Shown here: positions 17,123-25,231 of the stretch, piece by piece
Layout of the letters: each line of letters opens with the position of its first letter
Position numbering within the stretch: the first letter of the stretch is position 1
Origin: an uncultured Ruminococcus sp.
GTDB taxonomy: Bacteria; Bacillota; Clostridia; Oscillospirales; Acutalibacteraceae
Assembly (NCBI GenBank): GCA_902761375.1
Contig: CACWKB010000002.1
Coordinates: 1 to 64,000 of the forward strand
Reading direction: 5' to 3'
Length of the DNA stretch: 64,000 nucleotides
Notes under the pieces: generated by a model
The model's database searches: none
Told to the model about the DNA's origin: nothing
The model's input: the letters and a program-made list of their open reading frames with translations, nothing else
Position numbers and translations under genes: made by a program

Positions 17123-17979
17123 TACTCCACCTCCGCATAGCCGTGCATTTTCAAGAGCCTCGCCACGGTCGATTTAAGCTTATCGCGGCTCACGACCGCG
17201 TCGATAAAGCCCTTCTGCAGCACGAACTCCGAGGTCTGGAAATCGCGCGGCAGCTTCTGGCGCATGGTCTGTTCGATGACTCGCGGTCCTGCAAAGGCGA
17301 CCAGCGTGTCGGGCTCGGCGAGGATGATGTCGCCCTCCATGGCGAACGAGGCGGTAACGCCGCCCGTAGTGGGGTCGGTGAGGATGGTTATGTACAGAAG
17401 CCCCGCGTCGCTGTGGCGCTTGACCGCGCCGGAGGTCTTTGCCATCTGCATCAGCGAGAGTATGCCCTCCTGCATCCTTGCGCCGCCCGAAACCGTGCAA
17501 ACTACCACGGGAAGCCCCGCGTCGGTGGCATATTCAAAGGCGCGCGTGATCTTTTCGCCCGTAACGGTGCCCATGCTGCCCATCATGAACTCGGCGTTCA
17601 TCACGCAGAGGACGGTCTTAATACCGCCGATCCTGCATTCGCCGCAGCAGACGGACTCGTTGGCGTTGCGCTTAGCCTTTTCAAGCTTCGCGTCGTAGCC
17701 GGGAAAGTCGAGGATATTCTTCGCGGTCAGCTCCGCGTCGTGTTCCCTGAAGCTGTCGCGGTCGGCGAGCAGCTCGATGCGCTGGCGCACGCTGAGTCGG
17801 AAGTGGTGACCGCAGTGGGTGCAGACGTGCAGGTTCTCCTCCATGTCGGTGGTGAGCAGCATCGCGTTGCACTTGGGGCATTTGACCCACATTTCCTCGG
17901 GGACGAACGGCACGTTCTCAGGCTTGTTCGATGAGGCTTCAAGCTCGTTTTTCGGTTTTACAAAGGCAAAAAAGTCCAT
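17122..17979 (-). CDS. accD: acetyl-CoA carboxylase carboxyltransferase subunit beta
   Basis: 285 residues. A four-cysteine zinc ribbon lies at residues 34-56 (CPKC and CTHC) and is followed by the carboxyltransferase domain with SGGARMQEGILSLMQMAKT. It forms an alpha2beta2 complex with AccA. The gene overlaps accA and is separated from accC by about 90 bases that hold heptamer repeats. Confidence 0.97.
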   Translation of the reverse strand: MDFFAFVKPKNELEASSNKPENVPFVPEEMWVKCPKCNAMLLTTDMEENLHVCTHCGHHFRLSVRQRIELLADRDSFREHDAELTAKNILDFPGYDAKLEKAKRNANESVCCGECRIGGIKTVLCVMNAEFMMGSMGTVTGEKITRAFEYATDAGLPVVVCTVSGGARMQEGILSLMQMAKTSGAVKRHSDAGLLYITILTDPTTGGVTASFAMEGDIILAEPDTLVAFAGPRVIEQTMRQKLPRDFQTSEFVLQKGFIDAVVSRDKLKSTVARLLKMHGYAEVE

Positions 17980-17995
17980 GATTATTATCCTTTGA

Positions 17996-18048
17996 ATTAG
18001 GTGTTAGGTGTTAGGGGTTAGGAGTTAGGAGTTAGAAGTTAGGGGTTA
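17996..18048 (+). repeat. TTAGGGG heptamer array between accD and accC
   Basis: About seven 7-bp units (TTAGGTG, TTAGGGG, TTAGGAG, TTAGAAG). It is followed at 18058-18075 by GACAACT units that include the accC stop codon. The array lies inside the operon and must be transcribed. Confidence 0.8.
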
Positions 18049-18072
18049 GCGCAGATTACTGACAACTGACAA

Positions 18073-19419
18073 CTACTTCCTGTCTCTCTCAAATTCGGTC
18101 ATAAAGTCGGTGGTATATTCTCCGCTGACGAACTTCTCGTCCGAGAGGATCTCGGCGAGGATGTCGCGGTTGATGTCGATTCCGTCGATTGTCAGCTCGG
18201 ACAGCGCCATCTTCATCTTTCGGATCGCCTCGGCTCTGGTGCGCGCCTGAACGATCAGCTTGCCGATCATCGAGTCGTAGTACGGCGGCACAACGTAGTC
18301 CTGATAGATCGCGGTGTCAAAGCGCACGAACGAGCCGCCGGGGGTATGAAGCCGCCTGATGCGTCCGCAGCTCGGACGGAAGCCCTTCTCGGGATTCTCG
18401 GCGTTGATGCGGCACTCGATGACGTTGCCGTGGGTGAAGATGCTGTCCTGGGTGCGCGTCAGCCTTGCGCCGGCTGCGATGCGGATCTGCCACTGAACGA
18501 TGTCCAGACCCGTGACCATCTCCGTAACGCCGTGCTCGACCTGGAGCCTCGTGTTCATCTCCATGAAGTAGAAGTTGCTGTCGCGGTCGAGCAGGAACTC
18601 GACGGTGCCGGCGTTGACGTAATGAACCGCCTTTGCCGCCTTGACCGCCGCCGCCATCATCAGCTTTCTGGTCTTTTCGCTGAGGGCAGGGCTGGGGCTT
18701 TCCTCTATCATCTTCTGATTCTTGCGCTGGACCGAGCATTCGCGCTCGCCCAGGCAGACGATGTTGTCGTATTTGTCGCAGAGAAGCTGCATCTCGATGT
18801 GCTTTACGGGGTGGATGAACTTCTCGAGGTAGCACGCGCCGTCGCCGAACGCGGACTTGGCCTCGGCAGAAGCCGAGAGGAACGCGTCCTCAAACTGCTC
18901 GATCCCGTCCACGCGGCGGATACCCTTGCCGCCGCCTCCCGAGCGCGCCTTGATGAGCAGGGGGAAGCCGATGCGCTCCGCCTCTTTTTTGGCGAGCTCA
19001 ACGTCCTCGATCACGTCGCAGCCCGGGGTGACCGGAACGCCGGCCGCGCGCATGGTCTTGCGCGCCGCGTCCTTGTCGCCGAGCATGGCGATCATCTTTG
19101 AGGTGGGACCGATAAAGTTTATGTTGCACTGCTCGCAGAGCGAGACGAATTTTGCGTTCTCGCTGAGCAGACCGTAGCCGGGATGTATAGCCTGCGCGCC
19201 GCTCTCTACCGCGACGGTCAGGATCGCCGGGATGTTGAGGTAGCTGTCGGCTACCCTGGGGCCGCCTACGCAGTAGCTCTCGTCGGCGAGCTGAACGTGC
19301 ATTGCGTTCTTGTCCGCCTCGGAATAGATTGCGACGGTGGCGATGCCCATCTCGCGGCAGGCGCGGATGATACGCACCGCTATCTCTCCGCGGTTTGCGA
19401 TCAGAATTTTAGAAAACAT
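18073..19419 (-). CDS. accC: biotin carboxylase subunit of acetyl-CoA carboxylase
   Basis: 448 residues, normal for AccC. The N-terminus ILIANRGEIAVRIIRACRE, the ATP-grasp glycine loop KARSGGGGKGIRR and the catalytic EMNTRLQVEHGVTEM are all present. It carboxylates the biotin on AccB using ATP and bicarbonate. The TAG stop lies within a GACAACT heptamer pair, so the final residues and stop border the repeat array. Confidence 0.98.
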   Translation of the reverse strand: MFSKILIANRGEIAVRIIRACREMGIATVAIYSEADKNAMHVQLADESYCVGGPRVADSYLNIPAILTVAVESGAQAIHPGYGLLSENAKFVSLCEQCNINFIGPTSKMIAMLGDKDAARKTMRAAGVPVTPGCDVIEDVELAKKEAERIGFPLLIKARSGGGGKGIRRVDGIEQFEDAFLSASAEAKSAFGDGACYLEKFIHPVKHIEMQLLCDKYDNIVCLGERECSVQRKNQKMIEESPSPALSEKTRKLMMAAAVKAAKAVHYVNAGTVEFLLDRDSNFYFMEMNTRLQVEHGVTEMVTGLDIVQWQIRIAAGARLTRTQDSIFTHGNVIECRINAENPEKGFRPSCGRIRRLHTPGGSFVRFDTAIYQDYVVPPYYDSMIGKLIVQARTRAEAIRKMKMALSELTIDGIDINRDILAEILSDEKFVSGEYTTDFMTEFERDRK

Positions 19420-19466
19420 ATTTTCACTTCCAATGCGGGTTAGGGATTAGAAAAAATTTTGCAGGA

Positions 19467-19880
19467 TCATTTGATCAGCGCAAAGCTCAGCTCCGCGCTG
19501 ACGCAGAGCTTGCCGTCTACATAGCCCTTGGCGTCGATGAAGTAGAAGGGAGGGCGGCACTTTGAGAGGGTGCAGACGCTCTCGAGCGTATCGCCGGGCT
19601 TGACGGGATTTTTGAACTTTACGTTGTTCATCTTGGTGAAATAGGGGGTGCAGCCGGTCGCCTTGTCCGCAAGCAGACAGCAGCTTGCCTGACCCATCAT
19701 CTCGCAGAGGATAACGCCGGGAACCACGGGGTTTCCGGGAAAATGGCCCTGCAAAAAGAATTCGTCGCCTTTTATCGTATATCTGCCCTTGGCGGTGTTC
19801 TCGTCAACGAGCTCGCTCTCCTCGACGAGCAGCATATTGTCGCGGTGGGGCAGTATCTTTTTGATCTCTTCCTGATTCAT
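19467..19880 (-). CDS. fabZ: 3-hydroxyacyl-ACP dehydratase
   Basis: 137 residues, hot-dog fold. The catalytic region LQGHFPGNPVVPGVILCEMM contains the active-site His and the conserved Pro-Gly; in FabZ a Glu of this block completes the pair. It dehydrates 3-hydroxyacyl-ACP in each elongation cycle. The gene sits between accB and accC as in streptococcal fab operons. Confidence 0.96.
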   Translation of the reverse strand: MNQEEIKKILPHRDNMLLVEESELVDENTAKGRYTIKGDEFFLQGHFPGNPVVPGVILCEMMGQASCCLLADKATGCTPYFTKMNNVKFKNPVKPGDTLESVCTLSKCRPPFYFIDAKGYVDGKLCVSAELSFALIK

Positions 19881-19892
19881 AGCGCTCCTCCG

Positions 19893-20330
19893 TTATTTTA
19901 TCGCAAAGAGCGGCTGACCGTATTCGACCAGCTCTCCGTTGACAGCAAGGACAGCGGTAATCTCGCCGTCCTCCTCGGCCTGTATCTCGTTCATGCACTT
20001 CATCGCCTCGATGATGCAGAGCACGTCGCCCTTTCTGACGCGCTTGCCCACGCTGACATAGGGGTCGCTGTCGGGCGAGGGAGCGGCGTAGAACACGCCT
20101 ACGATCGGCGCGTTGACGGTCTTTCCGTTTTCAGCAGCGGGAGCCGCGGGCTCGGGAGCGGGAGCCGCGGGAGCTGCGGCGACGGGCGCGGGCGCTGCAG
20201 CGGGAGCCGAAGCGGCGCAGACTGCTTTTTCAAGGCGCACCTTGTTGTCTCCGCAGGCGACCTCGAGCATTGAAAGCGAGGATTCCTCTAAAACAGCGAT
20301 CAGTTCCTTGATTTCATCAATATTGTACAT
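19893..20330 (-). CDS. accB: biotin carboxyl carrier protein of acetyl-CoA carboxylase
   Basis: 145 residues: a short N-terminal helix, an Ala/Pro-rich linker (residues ~38-68) and a C-terminal biotinyl domain with the acceptor Lys111 in [10 protein letters not shown]. The residue after the biotinyl Lys is Cys rather than the more usual Met, Leu or Thr; this is a mild variant. It carries carboxybiotin between AccC and AccAD. Confidence 0.96.
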   Translation of the reverse strand: MYNIDEIKELIAVLEESSLSMLEVACGDNKVRLEKAVCAASAPAAAPAPVAAAPAAPAPEPAAPAAENGKTVNAPIVGVFYAAPSPDSDPYVSVGKRVRKGDVLCIIEAMKCMNEIQAEEDGEITAVLAVNGELVEYGQPLFAIK

Positions 20331-20375
20331 TTTCAGTTTCCTCTCTGTGGTAGTTGAAATCGATAGATGTATTTA

Positions 20376-21605
20376 TCAAAGCTTTTTGAAAACGACGCAG
20401 GCGTCGTGACCGCCGAAGCCGAGGTTTGTCGAGGCGGCTACGTTGACCGCGCGGCGAACCGCGGTGTGCGGAGTATAGTTGAGATCGAGCTTGTCGTCGG
20501 GCTCGTCGAGATTGATCGTCGGGGGGATAACGCCCTCCTCGATTGCCTTGACCGCGGCGATCGCCTCGATCGCGCCGGTCGCGCCGAGCATATGACCCGT
20601 CATCGACTTGGTCGAGCTGATTATGCAGTCGTAAGCCTTTTCTCCGAGCGCCTTTTTGATAGCCATTGTCTCGGTGAGGTCGTTGAGGTGGGTCGAGGTG
20701 CCGTGAGCGTTGATGTAAATATCCGCGTCGTCCGCTACCTGAGCCTCGGCAAAGGCTATCTCGATCGCCCTTGCGAGACCTTCGCCGTCGGGAGCCGGAG
20801 CGGTGACGTGGTGGGCGTCGCAGGTGTTGCCGTAGCCCGAGAACTCGGCGTAGATCTTGGCTCCGCGCGCCTTGGCGTGCTCATATTCCTCGAGGATGAG
20901 GATACCGGCGCCCTCGCCCATGACGAAGCCGTCGCGGTTTTTGTCAAACGGACGGGAAGCCTTTTTGGGGTCGGGGTTGGTGGACAGCGCCTTCATGTTC
21001 TGGAAGCCCGCGATGGTCAGCGGCGAGACCACAGCCTCGGCGCCGCCCGCGATTATCGCGTCCGCATAGCCGTCCTTGATCGCGTGGAACGCCTCTCCGA
21101 CGGAGTTGGTTCCGGTGGCGCAGGCGCTCATCACCGAAAGGGTCACGCCCTTGGCGTTGAAGCGGATAGCCGCGTTGCCCGTGGCGATGTTGCCGATCAT
21201 CATCGGGATGAAGAACGGCGAAATCTTGCGCGGACCGCCGTGATCAAGTCCTACGGCGTTGTTGACAAAGGTGTTCAGACCGCCGATGCCGGCTCCGATG
21301 TAAACGCCGAAGCGGTTCTCGTCGATCTTGCCTAAAATGCCGCTGTCGTCTACCGCCTCCTGGGCGGCTGCGAGGGCGTACTGGCAGTAAATATCCAGCT
21401 TTTTAGCCTCGCGCTTTTCAAAATATTTTTCGGGCTCGAAGTCCTTGACCGTGCCCGCTATATGTACCTTGAGCTCGCTTGTATCAAAGGCAGTGATCTC
21501 CTCGATACCGCAAACGCCGTCAACGAGGTTTTTCCACATAGTGGGAACGTCGTTTCCGACGGGGCTTACCGCACCCAAGCCAGTAACTACTACTCTTCTC
21601 GACAT
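20376..21605 (-). CDS. fabF: 3-oxoacyl-ACP synthase II
   Basis: 409 residues. Thiolase-fold condensing enzyme with nucleophile Cys162 in MSACATGTNSVGEA and the two His motifs NAHGTSTHLND and MTGHMLGATGA. It extends acyl-ACP with malonyl-ACP. GGAGGT precedes the ATG. The 216 bases upstream, between fabF and fabG, are almost wholly a two-armed heptamer element. Confidence 0.98.
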   Translation of the reverse strand: MSRRVVVTGLGAVSPVGNDVPTMWKNLVDGVCGIEEITAFDTSELKVHIAGTVKDFEPEKYFEKREAKKLDIYCQYALAAAQEAVDDSGILGKIDENRFGVYIGAGIGGLNTFVNNAVGLDHGGPRKISPFFIPMMIGNIATGNAAIRFNAKGVTLSVMSACATGTNSVGEAFHAIKDGYADAIIAGGAEAVVSPLTIAGFQNMKALSTNPDPKKASRPFDKNRDGFVMGEGAGILILEEYEHAKARGAKIYAEFSGYGNTCDAHHVTAPAPDGEGLARAIEIAFAEAQVADDADIYINAHGTSTHLNDLTETMAIKKALGEKAYDCIISSTKSMTGHMLGATGAIEAIAAVKAIEEGVIPPTINLDEPDDKLDLNYTPHTAVRRAVNVAASTNLGFGGHDACVVFKKL

Positions 21606-21615
21606 GGTACCTCCT

Positions 21616-21826
21616 GTGGTTAGGGGTTAGGAGTTAGGGGTTAGGGGGTAGTGGTTAGTGGTTAGTGGTTAGGGATAATTAAACAGGAGTTGTTCAAATA
21701 TAATACCTAATACCTAATACCTAATTTCTATATCCTAAAACCTAATACCTAAAAACCTAAAATCCTAAATCCTAATTCCTAATTCCTAATTCCTAATTCC
21801 TAAAACCTAATTCCTAAATTCCTAAA
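21616..21826. repeat. two-armed heptamer element with core 1, copy A
   Basis: A short arm of TTAGGGG-like units (21617-21674) leads to the core GATAATTAAACAGGAGTTGT followed by TCAAATATAATA (about 21675-21705). A long arm of CCTAATA/CCTAATT units runs on to 21826. The TAG stop of fabG (21822-21824) is inside the last unit. Copies B and C are at 28898 and 47692. Confidence 0.9.
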
Positions 21827-22565
21827 TAGCCAATCCGCCGTCTACGCGAATCACTTCTCCGGTTACGTATGCCGCCTCGTCTGAGCAGAGGAAGCACACT
21901 ACGTTTGCTACGTCCTCGGGAGTGCCTATGCGCTTTGCGGGGATCTGAGCCTGCATGCTCTCCTTCACCTTGTCGGAGAGGGCGTTGGTCATGTCGGTGC
22001 CGATGTAGCCGGGAGCGACCGCGTTGACGGTGACGCCCCTGCCCGCGAGCTCGCGCGCCACGGACTTGGTCAGTCCGATGATGCCCGCCTTGGACGCGGA
22101 GTAATTCGCCTGACCCGCGTTGCCGATCAGACCGACGATGGACGAGGTGCTCACTATCCTGCCGCTGCGCTTCTTCATGAAGTGCTTGTAGGTGTGCTTA
22201 ATCATATTGAAGGTGCCCTTGAGGTTGACGCCGATCACCGCGTCAAAATCCTTTTCCTCCATGTTGAGCACCAGCTTGTCGCGGGTTATGCCCGCGTTGT
22301 TGATGAGGATGTCGATCCCGCCGAACTCGGCGATGACCCGGTCAACGACCGCCTTGGAGCCCTCAAAATCGGAAACGTCGCAGAAATACTGCTCGATCTT
22401 TGTGCCGTACTGCTCGAGCTCCGCCTTTGCCGCCGCGCCCTCGCTTTCGTCGCCGACGTAGAGGATGGCGATGTTCGCGCCGTTTTCGGCGAGCTTTTTG
22501 GCTATGGCAAGCCCTATTCCGCGGGAGCCGCCGGTAACTACGGCGGTTTTATTCGTAAAGTCCAT
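21822..22565 (-). CDS. fabG: 3-oxoacyl-ACP reductase
   Basis: 247 residues, short-chain dehydrogenase fold. It has the NADP-binding TGGSRGIGLAIA near the N-terminus, NNAGITRD, and the catalytic YSASKAG with Tyr and Lys. It reduces 3-oxoacyl-ACP with NADPH. The last residues are DGGLAI and the TAG stop lies inside a TTTAGGA heptamer unit of the neighbouring repeat. Confidence 0.98.
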   Translation of the reverse strand: MDFTNKTAVVTGGSRGIGLAIAKKLAENGANIAILYVGDESEGAAAKAELEQYGTKIEQYFCDVSDFEGSKAVVDRVIAEFGGIDILINNAGITRDKLVLNMEEKDFDAVIGVNLKGTFNMIKHTYKHFMKKRSGRIVSTSSIVGLIGNAGQANYSASKAGIIGLTKSVARELAGRGVTVNAVAPGYIGTDMTNALSDKVKESMQAQIPAKRIGTPEDVANVVCFLCSDEAAYVTGEVIRVDGGLAI

Positions 22566-22613
22566 AAATATGTACCTCCTGTACTTCAGAGTGGAGAATT
22601 CGGAGCGGGATAG

Positions 22614-23519
22614 TTACCCGATCACGACTTTTTCTATGTCCTCCGGCGTTTCGACCTTAAAGACCTTGACGCCGTCAAGCGTTCTTTTGATGAGATTCGC
22701 AAGGGTCTTGCCGACTCCGACCTCGATGAAGGTATCGACGCCCTGAGCCGCCATGTCCTCGACGATAGCCTGCCAGCGCACCGGGTTCTCCACCTGAGCG
22801 CGCACAAGCTCCTTGAAGTCGCCCTCATAGGGCTTTGCGGTATGATCGGAGTAGATCGTCAGCCTCGGCTCAGCGAAGTCGACGCCGCTCATGTATTCCG
22901 CGAGTCCTGCCGCAGCCTCAGCCATGAAGGGCGAGTGGAACGCGCCGCTGACCGCGAGCTGCTTGGCTCTGCCGCCTGCCTCGGCGACCGCCGCGCAGAA
23001 AGCCTCGGCGTTTTCCTCGGTGGTGGCTACCACTGTCTGCGCCGGGGAGTTATAGTTGACGGGATAGGTTTTTTCAAAGCCCGCGCAGAGCTCCTCGACC
23101 TGCTGCGGGGTGATCTTCAGAACGGCGACCATGGCTCCGGGGTTCGCCGTCGCCGCCGCGTCCATCAGCTCGCCGCGTCTGCACACAAGCCTGAACGCCT
23201 CCTCGTCCGTGAGTATGCCCGAAAACGCCAGAGCCGCGATCTCGCCGAGCGAGAAGCCTGCGACGCAGTCGGGGGTCACGCCCTTTTCCTCAAGCGCGCG
23301 CGCCGCCGCAAGATCGGCTGCGAACACGCAGGGCTGAGTGTTGACGGTCTTGGTCAGCTCCTCGGCCGAACCCTCAAAGCACTGCGCTGAGGTGCCGGGG
23401 CGAACCGAATCCGCCATATCGAAAACCTTTTTCGCGGCGGGCGAGAGCTCATACAGCTCCTTGCCCATGCCGCTGTACTGGGCGCCCTGTCCCGAAAAAA
23501 CAAACGCTATTTTACCCAT
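22614..23519 (-). CDS. fabD: malonyl-CoA:ACP transacylase
   Basis: 301 residues. The nucleophile is Ser90 in the GFSLGE motif; FSGQGAQYSGMGKELY at residues 8-23 is typical of acyltransferases. It loads malonyl groups onto ACP. Its start overlaps the end of fabK by 13 bases, so the two are translationally coupled. Confidence 0.97.
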   Translation of the reverse strand: MGKIAFVFSGQGAQYSGMGKELYELSPAAKKVFDMADSVRPGTSAQCFEGSAEELTKTVNTQPCVFAADLAAARALEEKGVTPDCVAGFSLGEIAALAFSGILTDEEAFRLVCRRGELMDAAATANPGAMVAVLKITPQQVEELCAGFEKTYPVNYNSPAQTVVATTEENAEAFCAAVAEAGGRAKQLAVSGAFHSPFMAEAAAGLAEYMSGVDFAEPRLTIYSDHTAKPYEGDFKELVRAQVENPVRWQAIVEDMAAQGVDTFIEVGVGKTLANLIKRTLDGVKVFKVETPEDIEKVVIG

Positions 23520-24457
23520 TTTGTCGCCTCGTTCAATACCTGCTCAGCCTCGCTGAACATCTCGGTTATTATCTCGCGCGCGGACTGCTCCTTGTTGACC
23601 ATCGAAGCCACCTGACCCGCCAGAACGCAGCCGTTCTTCACATCGCCCTCACGAGCCGCGAGGCGAAGCACGCCCGCGCCCATCTTCTCGAGCTCCTCGT
23701 CGGAGACGTTGGACGAATCGTATTCTGCTTTCTGATATTCGCGCGTGAACTGATTGCGGATCGAGCGCACGGGATGACCGAGGCGCTTGCCGGTGACGAC
23801 GGAGTCGATGTCCTTTGCCTTGAGCACCTTGTCCTTGTACGCCTGAGAGATCGTGCATTCCTCGGCGACGAGGAAGCGCGTGCCGACCTGAACTCCGACC
23901 GCGCCGAGCATGAACGCCGCCGCGACCTGTCTGCCGTCGGCGATTCCGCCCGCTGCGATGACGGGGATCGAGACCGCGTCGACGACCTGGGGAACGAGCG
24001 CCATCGTGGTGAGCTCGCCTACGTGGCCGCCGCTCTCGCCGCCCTCGGCGATGAGCGCGAACGCGCCCTGCTTCTCCATCTTGCGCGCAAGCGCGACGCT
24101 GGGCACAACGGGGATCACCTTGATCCCTGCCTCGAGCCACTTAGCCATATATTTGCCGGGATTGCCCGCGCCGGTGGTGACGACGGGTATCTTTTCCTCG
24201 ATCACGACGTCGGCGACCTCGTCGGCGAAGGGGCTCATCAGCATGATGTTCACGCCGAAGGGCTTATCGGTGAGCTCCTTGCATTTTCTTATCTCCTCGC
24301 GGAGCTGTTCGCCGTTCGAGTTCATGGCGGCGATCAGTCCGAGACCGCCCGCGTTCGACACGCCCGCGGCAAGCGAGGCGTCGGCTACCCATGCCATTCC
24401 GCCCTGGAAGATGGGAAATTCCAGACCGAGCGACTGATCTATTACGGTAGAAATCAT
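23507..24457 (-). CDS. fabK: enoyl-ACP reductase II (FMN-dependent)
   Basis: 316 residues, nitronate monooxygenase/FabK TIM-barrel fold. Visible blocks include FPIFQGGMAWVAD at the start, EGGESGGHVG, and AAGGIADGRQVAAAFMLGA with the phosphate-binding glycines. FabK replaces FabI in many Firmicutes and confers natural insensitivity to FabI inhibitors such as triclosan. It is the first gene of the operon here; fabT, fabH and acpP, which usually precede it, are absent. Confidence 0.95.
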   Translation of the reverse strand: MISTVIDQSLGLEFPIFQGGMAWVADASLAAGVSNAGGLGLIAAMNSNGEQLREEIRKCKELTDKPFGVNIMLMSPFADEVADVVIEEKIPVVTTGAGNPGKYMAKWLEAGIKVIPVVPSVALARKMEKQGAFALIAEGGESGGHVGELTTMALVPQVVDAVSIPVIAAGGIADGRQVAAAFMLGAVGVQVGTRFLVAEECTISQAYKDKVLKAKDIDSVVTGKRLGHPVRSIRNQFTREYQKAEYDSSNVSDEELEKMGAGVLRLAAREGDVKNGCVLAGQVASMVNKEQSAREIITEMFSEAEQVLNEATKWVK

Positions 24458-24539
24458 TTTGTTCTCTCCTTTGTGCAGTTTGTCGATATTTCAACAAAGA
24501 AATTGTAAAATCATCACAATAAACAAGTTTTCACAATCT

Positions 24540-24569
24540 CAATGCCGTCAGATTTGCAAACTACGGCAT
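24540..24569 (-). promoter_or_regulatory. palindrome at the start of the fab operon transcript
   Basis: AATGCCGT and ACGGCATT (8-bp arms) enclose 14 bases that contain the palindrome TTTGCAAA. It lies about 10 bases downstream of the predicted -10 box, where an operator or leader hairpin would act. The core does not match the FabT or FapR consensus I know. Regulatory role is inference. Confidence 0.45.
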
Positions 24570-24578
24570 TATTAACAC

Positions 24579-24608
24579 TATGATACCGCAAAAAGGCAGA
24601 AATGTCAA
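24579..24608 (-). promoter_or_regulatory. promoter of the fab operon
   Basis: On the minus strand TTGACA (24608-24603) and TATCAT (24584-24579) are separated by 18 bases, about 120 bases upstream of fabK. Confidence 0.65.
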
Positions 24609-24681
24609 TCGGATAATTGCTTCTATTTGTCTGAATAGCAGGCGCATTTTTTGTATAAGGGAGCCGCATCGGGGCGCGGCT

Positions 24682-24987
24682 TCACGAGCAGTAGTCCTCG
24701 AGCAGCCTGCGCAGCTCGTCCTCGCCCTCGATTTCTATCCCGCGGCGGATGGCGGCGCGGTCGGCGCGCGGCAGCGAGCTGACCACGGTCTCGGTCACCA
24801 GAAACGGCTCGCCCTCTCCGCTTCGGTACACCGCGAGCCTGCCCCTTTCCTCGGTGAGATAAAACCGCTTTACCTCCCGGGTCGCGGCTTGGGAGGCGGG
24901 CGCTGCGGCGGGACGCGGAGCGGCGAGCGAATTGATAAGCGTGCAGCCGATGAGTATCATTCCCGTGATCAGGATCAGTTTTTTCAT
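24682..24987 (-). CDS. small secreted protein with BofC C-terminal-like domain
   Basis: 101 residues. A hydrophobic N-terminus (LILITGMILIGCTLINSLAA) can serve as signal or lipoprotein signal. The rest, REVKRFYLTEERGRLAVYR, then VSSLPRADRAAIRRGIEIE and ELRRLLEDYCS, has the pattern of the BofC C-terminal domain found in many small clostridial proteins. BofC of Bacillus is an intermembrane regulator of SigK processing, but short BofC-C-only proteins have no known role. It lies upstream of the fab operon on the same strand. Confidence 0.7.
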   Translation of the reverse strand: MKKLILITGMILIGCTLINSLAAPRPAAAPASQAATREVKRFYLTEERGRLAVYRSGEGEPFLVTETVVSSLPRADRAAIRRGIEIEGEDELRRLLEDYCS

Positions 24988-25231
24988 AAGCGACGTCCTT
25001 TCGTTTGATTTATGGGCGTTCGGCGAGTGCCGACGCTGTAATTATTCACCTTTTTTCATAAAATATGTTTGCGGCGGCATGATTTTTTCTATTAAAAAAA
25101 TTGTCAGGGAACTTTATTTTTTCGAGCGAAAGTGTTATAATAAACAATACGAATGCATTATTGTACGTAGAATCGGCGCGATCCGGTTCAAAAAAACCGA
25201 AAACGGAATGTATGCGTAAAGAGGAATGTAT

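Noticed and set aside
24479..24500. FabT operator upstream of fabK (TTTGTCGATATTTCAACAAA)
   Set aside because: The match to the FabT palindrome is too weak and the spacing is wrong.
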